64,000 nt of DNA from the NCBI GenBank assembly GCA_021324855.1, contig JAJPIG010000029.1, positions 1-64,000 of the forward strand. Reading direction: 5' to 3'. A model generated the notes under the pieces. It searched no databases. It was not told where the DNA came from and saw only the letters and a list, made by a program, of their open reading frames with translations. Below, one piece after another: positions 27,999 to 36,983 of this stretch (position 1 is the stretch's first letter; each line of letters starts with the position of its first letter). The stretch is from Pseudomonadota bacterium (GTDB taxonomy: Bacteria > Desulfobacterota > Binatia > Binatales > Binataceae). A program made the position numbers and the translations under genes.

Positions 27999-29018
27999 GT
28001 GATCGTCGTAATGAAAGCGCATGCGACCGAGGACGATATCCGCACGGTCGTCCGAATGGTCGAGGAGCTCGACTATCGCGCGCATGTGATTCGCGGCATC
28101 GAACGCACCGTGGTGGCCTGCGTCGGCGACGAACGCGGCGAGTTCCATCAGCTACAGCATCTCGAATCCGTTTCCGGCGTCGAGCGGGTGATGCCGGTGT
28201 TGCGATCGTTCAAGCTCGCGAGCCGCGAGGTGCGGCCCGAAGGCTCGCGCATCAAGGTAAACGGCGTCGAGGTCGGCGGCCCGCGTCTCACCGTCATCGC
28301 GGGGCCGTGCGCCGTCGAGAGCGCCGAGCAGGTTGAGGGCGCTGCAGAGGCGGTCAAGCGCGCCGGCGCGCACATGCTGCGTGGCGGCGCGTTCAAGCCG
28401 CGCACCTCGCCATACTCGTTCCAGGGCATGGAAGATGAAGGCCTGAAGCTGCTGGAGCATGCCGGGCGCAAGGTTGGGCTGCCGATCGTCACCGAAATCA
28501 TGGACCCGCACGACATCGACCTGGTCGTGGAGCATTCCGATGTGCTCCAGGTCGGAGCGCGCAACGCGCAGAATTTTTCGCTGCTCCGCCGGCTCGGCAA
28601 GGTCAGAAAACCGGTGCTGCTCAAGCGCGGGATGTCAACGCGGCTCGAAGAGTTCGTGATGGCCGCGGAGTACATCCTGTCCGAGGGCAATCCCGATGTG
28701 ATCCTGTGCGAACGCGGGATTCGCACCTTCGAGACCGCGACGCGCAACACGCTCGATCTGAACGCGGTTCCGCTGCTCAAGGAATGGACTCATCTGCCGG
28801 TCGTGGTCGATCCCAGCCACGGGACGGGAATCTGGTCATTGGTGATGCCGATGGCGCTCGCGGCGGTCGCGGCGGGCGCGGACGGCCTCCTGATCGAAGT
28901 GCATCCGACGCCCGAGAAGGCGCTCTCCGACGGTCCGCAACAACTCAAGCCGCGGCGCTTTGCCGAATTGATGACAGCGCTCAAGCCGGTCGCCGCGGCG
29001 ATCGGCCGCTCATTGTAA
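27999..29018 (+). CDS. aroF: DAHP synthase (3-deoxy-7-phosphoheptulonate synthase), type I-beta
   Basis: A 339-residue enzyme: an N-terminal ferredoxin-like regulatory domain (VIVVMKAHATEDDIRTVVRMVEE, residues 1-75) then the TIM barrel (IAGPCAVESAEQ, RGGAFKPRTSPYSFQG, QVGARNAQNF, LLKRGMS, VDPSHGTG) that condenses PEP with erythrose 4-phosphate as the first step of the shikimate pathway. GTG 27999 gives the usual family start and is preceded by GGGGAGGG. It heads a five-gene plus-strand run ending with mpl. Confidence 0.93.
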   Translation: MIVVMKAHATEDDIRTVVRMVEELDYRAHVIRGIERTVVACVGDERGEFHQLQHLESVSGVERVMPVLRSFKLASREVRPEGSRIKVNGVEVGGPRLTVIAGPCAVESAEQVEGAAEAVKRAGAHMLRGGAFKPRTSPYSFQGMEDEGLKLLEHAGRKVGLPIVTEIMDPHDIDLVVEHSDVLQVGARNAQNFSLLRRLGKVRKPVLLKRGMSTRLEEFVMAAEYILSEGNPDVILCERGIRTFETATRNTLDLNAVPLLKEWTHLPVVVDPSHGTGIWSLVMPMALAAVAAGADGLLIEVHPTPEKALSDGPQQLKPRRFAELMTALKPVAAAIGRSL

Positions 29019-29069
29019 AGCTCCCGCGCGATTTTGATCGCCGCGCATGCTACGCTCATCGCAATTCAG

Positions 29070-29999
29070 GTGAGCGCGCATCCGATCAAGCCTCCAGCAT
29101 TGCGGCCGGGCGACACGGTGGGTGTGGTCGCATCGGCCGCCGCCGTCGAGCGCGAATATCTCGAACGCGGCGTGAGCGCGCTCGGCGCGCTCGGCTATCG
29201 GGTCAAAGTGTCGCGGCGCGCGCTCGCGCGCGATGGAATTCTGGCCGGCAGCGATTGCGAGCGGGCCGAGGAGCTGATGGCCTTCTTTGCGGATCCCGAG
29301 GTGCGCGCGATCTTCGGCGCGCGCGGCGGTTACGGATGCGGCCGTTTGCTGCCGTTGCTCGACTTTGATGCGATCGCGCGCACGCCCAAGGCGTTCATCG
29401 GGTTTTCCGACGCGACCTTCATCCTCAACGCGATAGTCGCGCGGAGCCGGATGATTTGCTTTCACGGCCCGATGGTCGCGATGGACTTCGCTCACGGACT
29501 CAGCCCGCGCTCGCTTGCTCATCTACGCGGCCTCTTAAGCGGCGAGCTTCGCGGCTTCGAGCTGCAGGCGCGCGAGACGATGCGTCCCGGGACCGGCGCC
29601 GGCGAGTTGATCGGCGGATGCCTTTCGGTCGTCACCGCGATGCTGGCGACGCCGTACGCGCCTGATTTCACCGGCCGTGTGCTGTTTCTCGAGGATACCG
29701 GCGAGAAGGCCTATCGGATCGATCGAATGCTGGTGCAACTCAAACAGGCGGGCGTGTTCGCGCGCGTCGCCGGGGTGGTCTTCGGCGCGATCCGCGCGCC
29801 TACCGACAGCGAAGCCGAAGCGCGGCTGACGCTAGAGTTCGTTCGCCAGCAGATGAGCGACTTGAGTTGTCCCGTGCTGTTTGGAATCGAGGCGGGCCAC
29901 GGCACCGAAAATCTGACGCTGCCACTCGGCCTGACAGTGCGAATAGACGGCGCACGCGGCAGGATGATGGCGGTCGAGCCTGCGGTCGCGGCGCGTTGA
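29070..29999 (+). CDS. ldcA: Muramoyltetrapeptide LD-carboxypeptidase (S66 family)
   Basis: A 309-residue cytoplasmic serine peptidase. The S66 triad is visible: nucleophile Ser in GFSDATF, Glu in LEDTGEKAYRIDRML, and His in GIEAGHGTENLTLPLG; RPGDTVGVVASA is the normal start. It trims the terminal D-alanine of murein tetrapeptides so that the tripeptide can be reused, in partnership with Mpl, which is encoded three genes on. The GTG at 29070 fits the family start; the upstream part of the frame adds only unrelated residues. Confidence 0.88.
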   Translation: MSAHPIKPPALRPGDTVGVVASAAAVEREYLERGVSALGALGYRVKVSRRALARDGILAGSDCERAEELMAFFADPEVRAIFGARGGYGCGRLLPLLDFDAIARTPKAFIGFSDATFILNAIVARSRMICFHGPMVAMDFAHGLSPRSLAHLRGLLSGELRGFELQARETMRPGTGAGELIGGCLSVVTAMLATPYAPDFTGRVLFLEDTGEKAYRIDRMLVQLKQAGVFARVAGVVFGAIRAPTDSEAEARLTLEFVRQQMSDLSCPVLFGIEAGHGTENLTLPLGLTVRIDGARGRMMAVEPAVAAR

Positions 30000-30011
30000 A
30001 CGGGGACCGCG

Positions 30012-31142
30012 ATGGCATGGGCGGAAGTCGAGAAGGCGCTGGCGGAGGCGATCGCTCAACAAGTAGTTCCGGGAGCGGTGCTGATCGCGCGACGTGGCGA
30101 TGAAGTCGTTTACCAGGGCGCGTTCGGCCATCGAACTTTGATGCCGGAACCCCAGCCGCTGAAGCTCGAAACGGTTTTCGACCTGTCGTCACTCACCAAA
30201 CCGCTGGCGACGGCCACGATCGCGATGATGCTCGTGCGGGAGGGCAAGTTGCGGCTCGACGATCGCGTGACGCGCTTCTTCCACAACTTTGGCGTGCACG
30301 GCAAAGGCTCGATAACCTTTCGTCAACTGCTGGCGCACTGTTCAGGACTCGCCGCGTGGCGGCCGTTTTTTCAGCAGGTGATGGAGATTGAAAAAGGCGG
30401 CAAGGTCAATTTCATGGCGAGCCAGGGCGCCAAGGAATTCGTCTACGAGCAAATTCATCGCGAGAAGCTCGACGCGCCGCCTGGCACGAAAGTCATCTAC
30501 TCGGATCTGAATTTCATCCTGCTCGGCGAAACCATCGAGCGAATCACCGGCGCGAGCCTCAATCGGATCTGCCGGGACCGGATTTTTCGGCCGCTTAAAC
30601 TCAAGTCGACGGATTTTATTGACATCTCGATGGTCCGCTCGCGGCGTCTAGAGCCGGTCGCCGAGATGTTCGCCGCGACTGAGATATGTCCGTCGCGCAA
30701 ACGCCTCCTCGTCGGTGAGGTGCACGACGACAACGCCTTCGCGATGGGCGGCGTGGCGGGGCATGCGGGGCTGTTCGCGCCTGCGCGCGACGTTGATCGG
30801 ATTGCGGCAGAGCTCATCGCGAGCTGGGCCGGGCGTTCGCAGTTCATTCCGCAAAGCGTCACCCGTGAATTCTGGCGGCGCGATGGAACCGTGGCGGGTT
30901 CGACCTGGGCGCTTGGTTGGGACACGCCTTCGCCGCAGCATTCCAGCTCGGGACGGTATTTTTCGCCCGAAGCCGTCGGCCATCTCGGGTTTACCGGCAC
31001 GTCGATTTGGATCGAGCCATCGCGCGCGATCGCGATCACGCTGCTGACCAACCGGGTACATCCGCGGCGCGACAACCAGGGGATACGCGAGTTCCGCCCG
31101 CGCATCCACGATCTCGTAATGGAAGCGATAGGAGCGGTCTGA
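30012..31142 (+). CDS. Beta-lactamase-fold serine hydrolase
   Basis: A 376-residue protein of the class C beta-lactamase/esterase type. The SxxK motif is S60-L-T-K63 ([11 protein letters not shown]), the second motif is YSDLN near residue 160, and the third (HLGFTGT) near residue 325. There is no signal peptide, so it acts in the cytoplasm, unlike penicillin-binding proteins. It is 12 bases after ldcA, hinting at action on a muropeptide or amino-sugar-peptide fragment, though the family also includes esterases. Substrate not known. Confidence 0.83.
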   Translation: MAWAEVEKALAEAIAQQVVPGAVLIARRGDEVVYQGAFGHRTLMPEPQPLKLETVFDLSSLTKPLATATIAMMLVREGKLRLDDRVTRFFHNFGVHGKGSITFRQLLAHCSGLAAWRPFFQQVMEIEKGGKVNFMASQGAKEFVYEQIHREKLDAPPGTKVIYSDLNFILLGETIERITGASLNRICRDRIFRPLKLKSTDFIDISMVRSRRLEPVAEMFAATEICPSRKRLLVGEVHDDNAFAMGGVAGHAGLFAPARDVDRIAAELIASWAGRSQFIPQSVTREFWRRDGTVAGSTWALGWDTPSPQHSSSGRYFSPEAVGHLGFTGTSIWIEPSRAIAITLLTNRVHPRRDNQGIREFRPRIHDLVMEAIGAV

Positions 31143-31159
31143 GCACCGGGGCGCGAGCG

Positions 31160-33493
31160 ATGGAAGATAATGCGCAATGCGCGAAGCCGCGACCCGCCGA
31201 AACGGTGAAGGATTTCGTATGCGGGATGACCGTCGATCCGGCGCGCACCCCGCATCGCTTCGTCTACCGCAACGTGACGTTCCACTTCTGCGGCGCCGGC
31301 TGCCGCGCAAAGTTCGCCGCCGATCCCGAGAAGTACCTGCATCCGGAAGCGGCGAGCCAGACTGCGCCGGGCCGGCCAACGATCTACACCTGCCCGATGC
31401 ATCCCGAGATTCGGCGCGACGCGCCGGGCGCGTGTCCGATCTGCGGGATGGCGCTGGAGCCGCTCCAACCGCAGGCCGAGGCGACGCCCGATCCTGAACT
31501 GGCGGACATGACGCGCCGCTTCTGGATCAGCACGGCTCTCGCGATTCCGGTGCTCATCCTCGGCATGTCCGACGCGCTTCCCGCCGTGCCGGTCCATCGC
31601 GTACTCGGCCCGCGCGCGATCGGGTGGTTTGAGTTGGTACTCGCGTCGCCCGTTGTGCTTTGGGGCGCGGCGCCGTTCTTCGCCCGCGGCTGGCGATCGC
31701 TCGTGACGCGGCGTTTGAACATGTTCACGCTCATCGCGCTCGGCGTCGGGATCGCGTACGTTTACAGCGTTTGTGCCATTCTCTTTCCGGGGCTCTTTCC
31801 CCCCAGCGCGCTCGGCCCGGCCGGCATCCCGCCGACCTACTTTGAAGCGGCATCCGTGATCACGGCTCTGGTACTGCTGGGGCAGATGCTGGAGCTGAGG
31901 GCACGGAGCCAGACCTCGGGTGCGATTCGTGCCTTGCTCGGGCTCGCGCCGCGCACTGCGACCCTGATCGATGAGACCGGAGCGGAGCGCGAGGTCGAGC
32001 TCGATCGCATCGCGGTCGGCGATCGGTTGCGCGTGCGTCCGGGCGAGAAGGTGCCGGTCGACGGCGTAGTGCTCGACGGCGCGAGCGCGATCGACGAATC
32101 GATGGTTACTGGCGAGGCGCTTCCGGTCGCGAAGCATCCCGGCGATCGCGTAATCGGCGGGACCGTGAACGGCACCGGCGCGATAGTAATCCGCGCAGAA
32201 CACGTAGGCGCCGATACTGTTTTGCAGCAGATCGTGCGGATGGTTGCCGATGCGCAGCGAAGCCGTGCGCCGATTCAGCGTCTGGCCGACCTGGTCGCAG
32301 GCTACTTCGTGCCGATCGTGGTGATCGTCGCAGTCATCGCATTCGCGGTGTGGTATGCGATCGGTCCTGCACCCCAGTTGCCGCATGCGCTACTGGCGGC
32401 AGTCTCGGTGTTGATCATCGCCTGTCCGTGCGCGCTCGGATTGGCCACGCCGATGTCGATCATGGTTGGAGTCGGGCGCGGCGCGTCGGCCGGCGTCCTG
32501 ATTCGGAATGCCGAGGCGCTCGAAGCCCTCGAAAGCATCGATACGCTGGTCGTCGACAAGACCGGCACGCTGACCGAGGGCCGGCCGCGCCTGATGCGAA
32601 TCGTCGCGGCGCCTGGAATCGACGAAAACGACCTGCTGCGGCTTGCAGCGAGCGTCGAGCGCGCCAGCGAACATCCATTGGGCGGGGCGATTATCGCGGC
32701 GGCGCGCGAACGTGGTCTTGCGCTGACCGAGCCGCGAGATTTCCAGGCAATCGCGGGCGTTGGCGTCGTCGCCACTGTCGATGGACGCAGGGTCGCGGTC
32801 GGCAGCGAGCGGCTCTTCGTCGAGAATGGCGCAGAGGTCGACGATCTCGTGAAACAGTCGGCAACGATGCGGGCGGAAGGGCAGACCGTGATGTTCGCCG
32901 CACTGGATGATCGGCCGGCGGGGTTGCTGGCGGTTGCCGATCCGATTAAGGAATCGTCCGCCGAAGCAGTCCGGATGCTGCGCGAAAGCGGCGTGCGAAT
33001 CGTGATGCTGACCGGAGATCATCGGCAAAGCGCGGAGGCCGTCGCCCGGCGTTTAGGAATCGACGAGGTCGAAGCCGAGGTGATGCCCGCAGATAAGGCG
33101 CAAATCGTGCGGCGGCTTCAATCCGAGGGACGCCGAGTCGCGATGGCCGGTGACGGAATCAACGACGCACCGGCGCTCGCGCAGGCGCAGGTCGGAATTG
33201 CGATGGGCACCGGCACGGATGTCGCGATGGAGAGCGCAGCGATCACGCTGGTGCGCGGCGATCTGCGCGGAATCGTGAGAGCGCTGCGTTTAAGTCACGC
33301 TACGATGCGTAATATCAGGCAGAATTTGTTTTTTGCGTTCATATATAATGTGCTTGGGGTTCCGATCGCGGCCGGCGTCCTGTATCCGGTGAGCGGGCTG
33401 ATGCTGAGTCCGATAATCGCGAGCGCCGCGATGAGCGCCAGTTCCGTGTCCGTGGTTACCAATGCGCTTAGGCTGCGGCGCGTGAAGCTGTGA
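31160..33493 (+). CDS. Copper-type heavy-metal P1B ATPase with YHS and CPMHP domains
   Basis: A 777-residue P1B pump. The first 45 residues are a YHS domain ([29 protein letters not shown]), followed by a short heavy-metal-binding domain ([22 protein letters not shown], read as separate Cys pairs); there is no classical HMA domain. The membrane core has [13 protein letters not shown] (CPC motif), and the catalytic parts [19 protein letters not shown] and [12 protein letters not shown] are intact. The start at 31160 is 17 bases past the serine hydrolase stop and the frame upstream is only overlap. Cu(I) export is the likely role from CPC and the Met/Cys domains. No copA-type regulator or chaperone is adjacent. 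Confidence 0.9.
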   Translation: MEDNAQCAKPRPAETVKDFVCGMTVDPARTPHRFVYRNVTFHFCGAGCRAKFAADPEKYLHPEAASQTAPGRPTIYTCPMHPEIRRDAPGACPICGMALEPLQPQAEATPDPELADMTRRFWISTALAIPVLILGMSDALPAVPVHRVLGPRAIGWFELVLASPVVLWGAAPFFARGWRSLVTRRLNMFTLIALGVGIAYVYSVCAILFPGLFPPSALGPAGIPPTYFEAASVITALVLLGQMLELRARSQTSGAIRALLGLAPRTATLIDETGAEREVELDRIAVGDRLRVRPGEKVPVDGVVLDGASAIDESMVTGEALPVAKHPGDRVIGGTVNGTGAIVIRAEHVGADTVLQQIVRMVADAQRSRAPIQRLADLVAGYFVPIVVIVAVIAFAVWYAIGPAPQLPHALLAAVSVLIIACPCALGLATPMSIMVGVGRGASAGVLIRNAEALEALESIDTLVVDKTGTLTEGRPRLMRIVAAPGIDENDLLRLAASVERASEHPLGGAIIAAARERGLALTEPRDFQAIAGVGVVATVDGRRVAVGSERLFVENGAEVDDLVKQSATMRAEGQTVMFAALDDRPAGLLAVADPIKESSAEAVRMLRESGVRIVMLTGDHRQSAEAVARRLGIDEVEAEVMPADKAQIVRRLQSEGRRVAMAGDGINDAPALAQAQVGIAMGTGTDVAMESAAITLVRGDLRGIVRALRLSHATMRNIRQNLFFAFIYNVLGVPIAAGVLYPVSGLMLSPIIASAAMSASSVSVVTNALRLRRVKL

Positions 33494-33514
33494 ATTCATT
33501 GGGGTAGGCAGCAG

Positions 33515-34993
33515 ATGAACCAGGCTTCCGCGGCCGAATCGGCAGCGCGGCTCGCGCGGCTGCCCCGGACGATTCATCACGTCCATCTGATGGGTATCGG
33601 CGGCACCGCAATGGCGGCGCTGGCTGGAATGTTCGTCGAACAGGGCTTTCGTGTAAGCGGCTCTGACGGGCCGGTCTATGAACCGACGGCGTCGCTGCTC
33701 GCGCGGATGCATGTGAAGGTCTCACCCTTCGGAGCGGATAACCTCTTTCCGCCGCCTGACCTCGTCGTGGTCGGAAACGTCATCACCAAAGTAAATCCTG
33801 AGGCCGAGGCGCTGCTGCAATCGTCGATAGCGTATCTTTCGATGCCTGAAGCGCTGGCGCATTTTTTCCTGCGCGATCGCCGCGTGCTGATGGTGACCGG
33901 GACACACGGCAAGACCACGTCGACCGCGATGATGGCGCACGTGTTGATGTCCGGCGGGCGCGATCCATCGATGCTGGTGGGCGGACTGGCGCGCGACTTC
34001 GGATCGAATTATCGGCTCGGCGCGGGACCAGATTTCGTCATCGAGGGCGACGAGTACGACACCGCGTTTTTCGACAAGCGGCCGAAGTTTCTCTCTTATG
34101 GCGCGCACGCCGCGATTATCACCGCGGTCGAGTTCGACCATGCCGATATTTACCGTGATCTCGATCACGTCAAGGCTTCCTTCCGTGCGCTCGCGCGACA
34201 AATGGCCCCGAACTCTCTGCTGGTGGTCTCGGCCGATTCGGCCGATGCGATAGACGCCAGCGCGACCGGCTCGGCGCGGCGGATGACCTTCGGTCTGAAC
34301 GCCGGCGACTTCCGCGCAGAGAATCTCAAGATCGGACCGGAGGGCGCGCGCTTCACCATCGCGCACCGCGGCAGACCGATTAGCGGTGAAATCTTTCAGC
34401 GTATCGACGGCCGTATGAATGTCGCCAACGCGCTCGGCGTCTACGTGCTGCTGCGCGAAATCGGAATCCCGAGCGCGGAGATCGAACGCGGCCTTGCGAG
34501 CTTCAGCGGCGTGGCGCGGCGCCAGGAGATCGTCGGCGAGGCGGAGGGCGTCACGGTTATCGATGACTTCGCGCATCATCCAACCGCGATTCGTTCGACG
34601 CTCGATGCGATTGCTGAGCGCTTCGCAGGACGCCGCATCCTCGCCGCCTTCGAGCCGCGCTCGAATACCTCGCGGCGCAATATCTTTCAGGACGGCTTTT
34701 CGACGGCTTTCGATCGCGCCGCGCACGTCTACCTGGCACCGGTCTACTTCAAGGACAATGATCCGATTCCGTCGGCGCAACGTCTTTCCGTGATCGCGCT
34801 TGCCTCGACGATCAGCGGGCGCGGACCACAGGCGAAAGCGTGCTCATCGAACGATGAACTTCTGGCCGCGATGTTGCACGACGTGCAGCCGGGCGATGTC
34901 GCGCTGTTCATGTCGAACGGCGCCTTCGAGCGCATCCCGCGCCGCTTCCTCGATGAGCTGAAGGCGCGCGGCGCGCGAAGCTCGCGCCGCTAA
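33515..34993 (+). CDS. mpl: UDP-MurNAc:L-Ala-gamma-D-Glu-meso-DAP ligase Mpl
   Basis: A 492-residue Mur ligase: HLMGIGGTAMAALAGMF (Rossmann), VTGTHGKTTSTAMMA (ATP loop), and EGDEYDTAFFDKRPKF, the pattern that separates Mpl from MurC. It attaches recycled tripeptide to UDP-MurNAc, returning it to peptidoglycan synthesis. With LdcA in the same run, the tripeptide branch of recycling is encoded together. GGGGTAGG precedes the start. The stop overlaps that of the convergent dehydrogenase by three bases. Confidence 0.92.
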   Translation: MNQASAAESAARLARLPRTIHHVHLMGIGGTAMAALAGMFVEQGFRVSGSDGPVYEPTASLLARMHVKVSPFGADNLFPPPDLVVVGNVITKVNPEAEALLQSSIAYLSMPEALAHFFLRDRRVLMVTGTHGKTTSTAMMAHVLMSGGRDPSMLVGGLARDFGSNYRLGAGPDFVIEGDEYDTAFFDKRPKFLSYGAHAAIITAVEFDHADIYRDLDHVKASFRALARQMAPNSLLVVSADSADAIDASATGSARRMTFGLNAGDFRAENLKIGPEGARFTIAHRGRPISGEIFQRIDGRMNVANALGVYVLLREIGIPSAEIERGLASFSGVARRQEIVGEAEGVTVIDDFAHHPTAIRSTLDAIAERFAGRRILAAFEPRSNTSRRNIFQDGFSTAFDRAAHVYLAPVYFKDNDPIPSAQRLSVIALASTISGRGPQAKACSSNDELLAAMLHDVQPGDVALFMSNGAFERIPRRFLDELKARGARSSRR

Positions 34994-35997
34994 TAGCCGA
35001 GCTTCCGGTCGATCTCGTTGAGCAGCGGCTCGCCCTGCGCGTAGCGGCGCAAGTTCTCCGCGAACAGTTCGCAAGTGAGATCGAAATAGCCCTTAAACGG
35101 ACCCGCGATGTGGGGCGTCATGATGACCGATTCCATGTCCCACAGCGGGCTCGTCTCCGGAAGCGGCTCGCGCTCGAAGACATCCAGGCCGGCGCCCGCG
35201 ATGCGTTTTTCATTGAGCGCGCGAATCAGAGCGGATTCATCGACAAGGTCGCCGCGCCCGACGTTGATCAGCACCGCCGTCGGCTTCATCACGGAGAGTT
35301 CCCGCTCGCCGATGAAATGGCGGGTCGCTGACGTGAGCGGCAGAATCAACACGACGAAGTCCGCTTCGCGCAGCAGCGCGTCGCGTTCGTCGGGACCATA
35401 GATGCGGCGCGGGAGGCGGCCCTCAGGATCGCCGATGCCGGCGGGCGACCATCCGGGGTCCCGCAGCGATTTCGGATCGCGCTTGAGCGCTACGACGTCC
35501 ATGCCGAGCGCTTTCGCCTGGCGCGCCAGCTCGCGTCCGATCGATCCGTAGCCCACGATGCCCACGGTCTTGCCGCGCAGCGTATCGGCGTTCTTCATGA
35601 ATTCGGTCGGCGGGAGCCATTGGTGGCGAAGCTGCGCGCGGCTTGTGATGTGCAGCCGATGCACGTGCATCAGCATCATCGCGAGCGCGAACTCGCCCAG
35701 CGATGCCGAATGCACCCCGCTGGTGGTGGTAAGCCGGACCGTGCTGTTGTAGGCGGGCGTCTTCATCATGTGATCGACGCCGGCAGTGATGAGTTGAATC
35801 CACTTGAGCTGCGGCGCGGCCTGCAGCAGTTCCTCGGGAACTATGAACGTGAGCAAAATATCGCACCCGCCGCGCACCAGTTCGACGATGTCAGCGGCCG
35901 AAGCACACTGCCGATCGACCAACTCGATGCCGGGGACGGCGTCGAGCACAAGCCGGCGCTGACGTTCCTGGAGCGGAATGGCGGAGACGATCTTCAT
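34990..35997 (-). CDS. D-2-hydroxyacid dehydrogenase
   Basis: A 335-residue NAD(P)-dependent enzyme of the formate/glycerate dehydrogenase family. The nucleotide fold is at about residues 145-290: VGIVGYGSIGRELARQAKALGM, then the catalytic Arg in INVGRGDLVDE, Glu in GLDVFEREPLP, and His in VIMTPHIAGP. An N-terminal substrate-binding lobe contains QLITAGVDHM. It reduces 2-keto acids or oxidises D-2-hydroxyacids; the specific one is unknown. ATG 35997 gives the usual start. Confidence 0.88.
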   Translation of the reverse strand: MKIVSAIPLQERQRRLVLDAVPGIELVDRQCASAADIVELVRGGCDILLTFIVPEELLQAAPQLKWIQLITAGVDHMMKTPAYNSTVRLTTTSGVHSASLGEFALAMMLMHVHRLHITSRAQLRHQWLPPTEFMKNADTLRGKTVGIVGYGSIGRELARQAKALGMDVVALKRDPKSLRDPGWSPAGIGDPEGRLPRRIYGPDERDALLREADFVVLILPLTSATRHFIGERELSVMKPTAVLINVGRGDLVDESALIRALNEKRIAGAGLDVFEREPLPETSPLWDMESVIMTPHIAGPFKGYFDLTCELFAENLRRYAQGEPLLNEIDRKLGY

Positions 35998-36094
35998 GAT
36001 CACGAATTTCGCACGGCGCATCGCAGGCTTCAAGCGGCGAATGCGACTTGAGCGTCGGGACCGTGCTGCTTATCATCGGGCGAGGGATCGGCAG

Positions 36095-36841
36095 GTGCGA
36101 GCCGCTTTGTCCATCTTGATTTTGTCGGCCCTTTCGTTGTTCTTCGCGCCGGAGCTGGGCGCGCAAACCCCGGCGAATCAATCTTTGTCCGCCCCTGCCG
36201 CGCCGAACCTCGTCAACCCGGCGCCGGCCGCGCCTTCGCCGGCGAGCCGCCCGCCCGCCGATAGCGATGCGACGCTCGAAGTTGCGCCAAAGATCGCTCC
36301 GCCCGGTTCGCCGGCCGGGCAGCAACCGCCCGAAGCGACTGACGCGAACAATTCACCCGGTTCCGCGCCGCTCGCCCTTTCGCCGGCTGCTCACGGCCGG
36401 CCGTACTTGGGAGTCTCGGTGCAATCGGCGCTGGTCAGATTTCATAAAGAGGAAATACACGGCCTCGAAATTATCGGCGTCGACAAGGGCAGCCCCGCCG
36501 AACGCGCCGGGCTTACGGCGCCATCCGGCATGACGACGGTCGGTGCGACCGGCGAGACTGCCGGGTTCTTTCTCGGTCCGGTCGGCGAGCTGATGAAGCC
36601 GCTGCTCGCGCGCTCAGGGCAGCTTGGATCGGCCGGCGATATGATCGTCGCCGTCGACGATCAGCGCGTCATCGACGCGGATTCGATGAACCGGGTGCTT
36701 GCGAACGTTGCGCCGGGCGAAACCGTTTGGTTCACGCTGATGCGAATCACGCGCGATGGCAAGGTCAAGAACGAAAAGATTCCGATCGTGATGGGATCGG
36801 CGGGCAATTCGATGTCCTCAGACCTCGTTCGCAATCACTGA
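36095..36841 (+). CDS. Exported PDZ-domain protein
   Basis: A 248-residue protein starting at GTG 36095, after GAGGG at 36082. Residues 1-24 are a signal peptide (AALSILILSALSLFFAPELGA), then a Pro/Ala-rich linker (25-100) and a PDZ domain (about 105-235: RPYLGVSVQSALVRF, GSPAERAGL, MIVAVDDQRVIDADSMNRVL). No protease domain is fused, so it likely binds a peptide end or regulates a periplasmic partner. Longer starts at 35978 or 35996 would put a basic stretch before the signal. Confidence 0.7.
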   Translation: MRAALSILILSALSLFFAPELGAQTPANQSLSAPAAPNLVNPAPAAPSPASRPPADSDATLEVAPKIAPPGSPAGQQPPEATDANNSPGSAPLALSPAAHGRPYLGVSVQSALVRFHKEEIHGLEIIGVDKGSPAERAGLTAPSGMTTVGATGETAGFFLGPVGELMKPLLARSGQLGSAGDMIVAVDDQRVIDADSMNRVLANVAPGETVWFTLMRITRDGKVKNEKIPIVMGSAGNSMSSDLVRNH

Positions 36842-36854
36842 ATCTTCGGATAGT

Positions 36855-36863
36855 TGCTATAAT
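36855..36863 (+). promoter_or_regulatory. Extended -10 promoter candidate for the mfd operon
   Basis: TGCTATAAT is a perfect extended -10 element (TG-N-TATAAT) 14 bases after the PDZ gene stop. No good -35 is seen, as is common for extended -10 promoters. A start near 36870 would give mfd a leader of about 114 bases. Confidence 0.5.
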
Positions 36864-36930
36864 CAATGCGATAGCGGCGTCGAAGCAGGCTTACGGCGGT
36901 CGGCGGCGCGGCAATGAATGAATCGCGCGG

Positions 36931-36961
36931 CTGCGCGTGCGAGTATCACCGCACGCAGCAG
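36931..36961 (+). promoter_or_regulatory. Hairpin in the mfd leader
   Basis: GCGTGCG (36935-36941) pairs perfectly with CGCACGC (36950-36956) around an eight-base loop, and CTGC (36931-36934) extends it by pairing with GCAG (36958-36961) past one bulged A. It ends 22 bases before the TTG start of mfd. No T-run follows, so it is not a classical terminator; a role in translation or attenuation is possible. Confidence 0.4.
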
Positions 36962-36983
36962 TGGGGCGCGTGTGTGTGCTTAA

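Noticed and set aside
30917-31159. An 81-codon N-terminal extension of the P-type ATPase
   Set aside because: It lies inside the serine hydrolase gene in another frame and has no metal-binding or membrane pattern; the ATG at 31160 precedes the YHS domain properly.
30497-32386. A 629-codon minus-strand open frame
   Set aside because: It is antisense to the serine hydrolase and P-type ATPase, which have full motif sets; the translation is Arg/His-rich and unlike any family.
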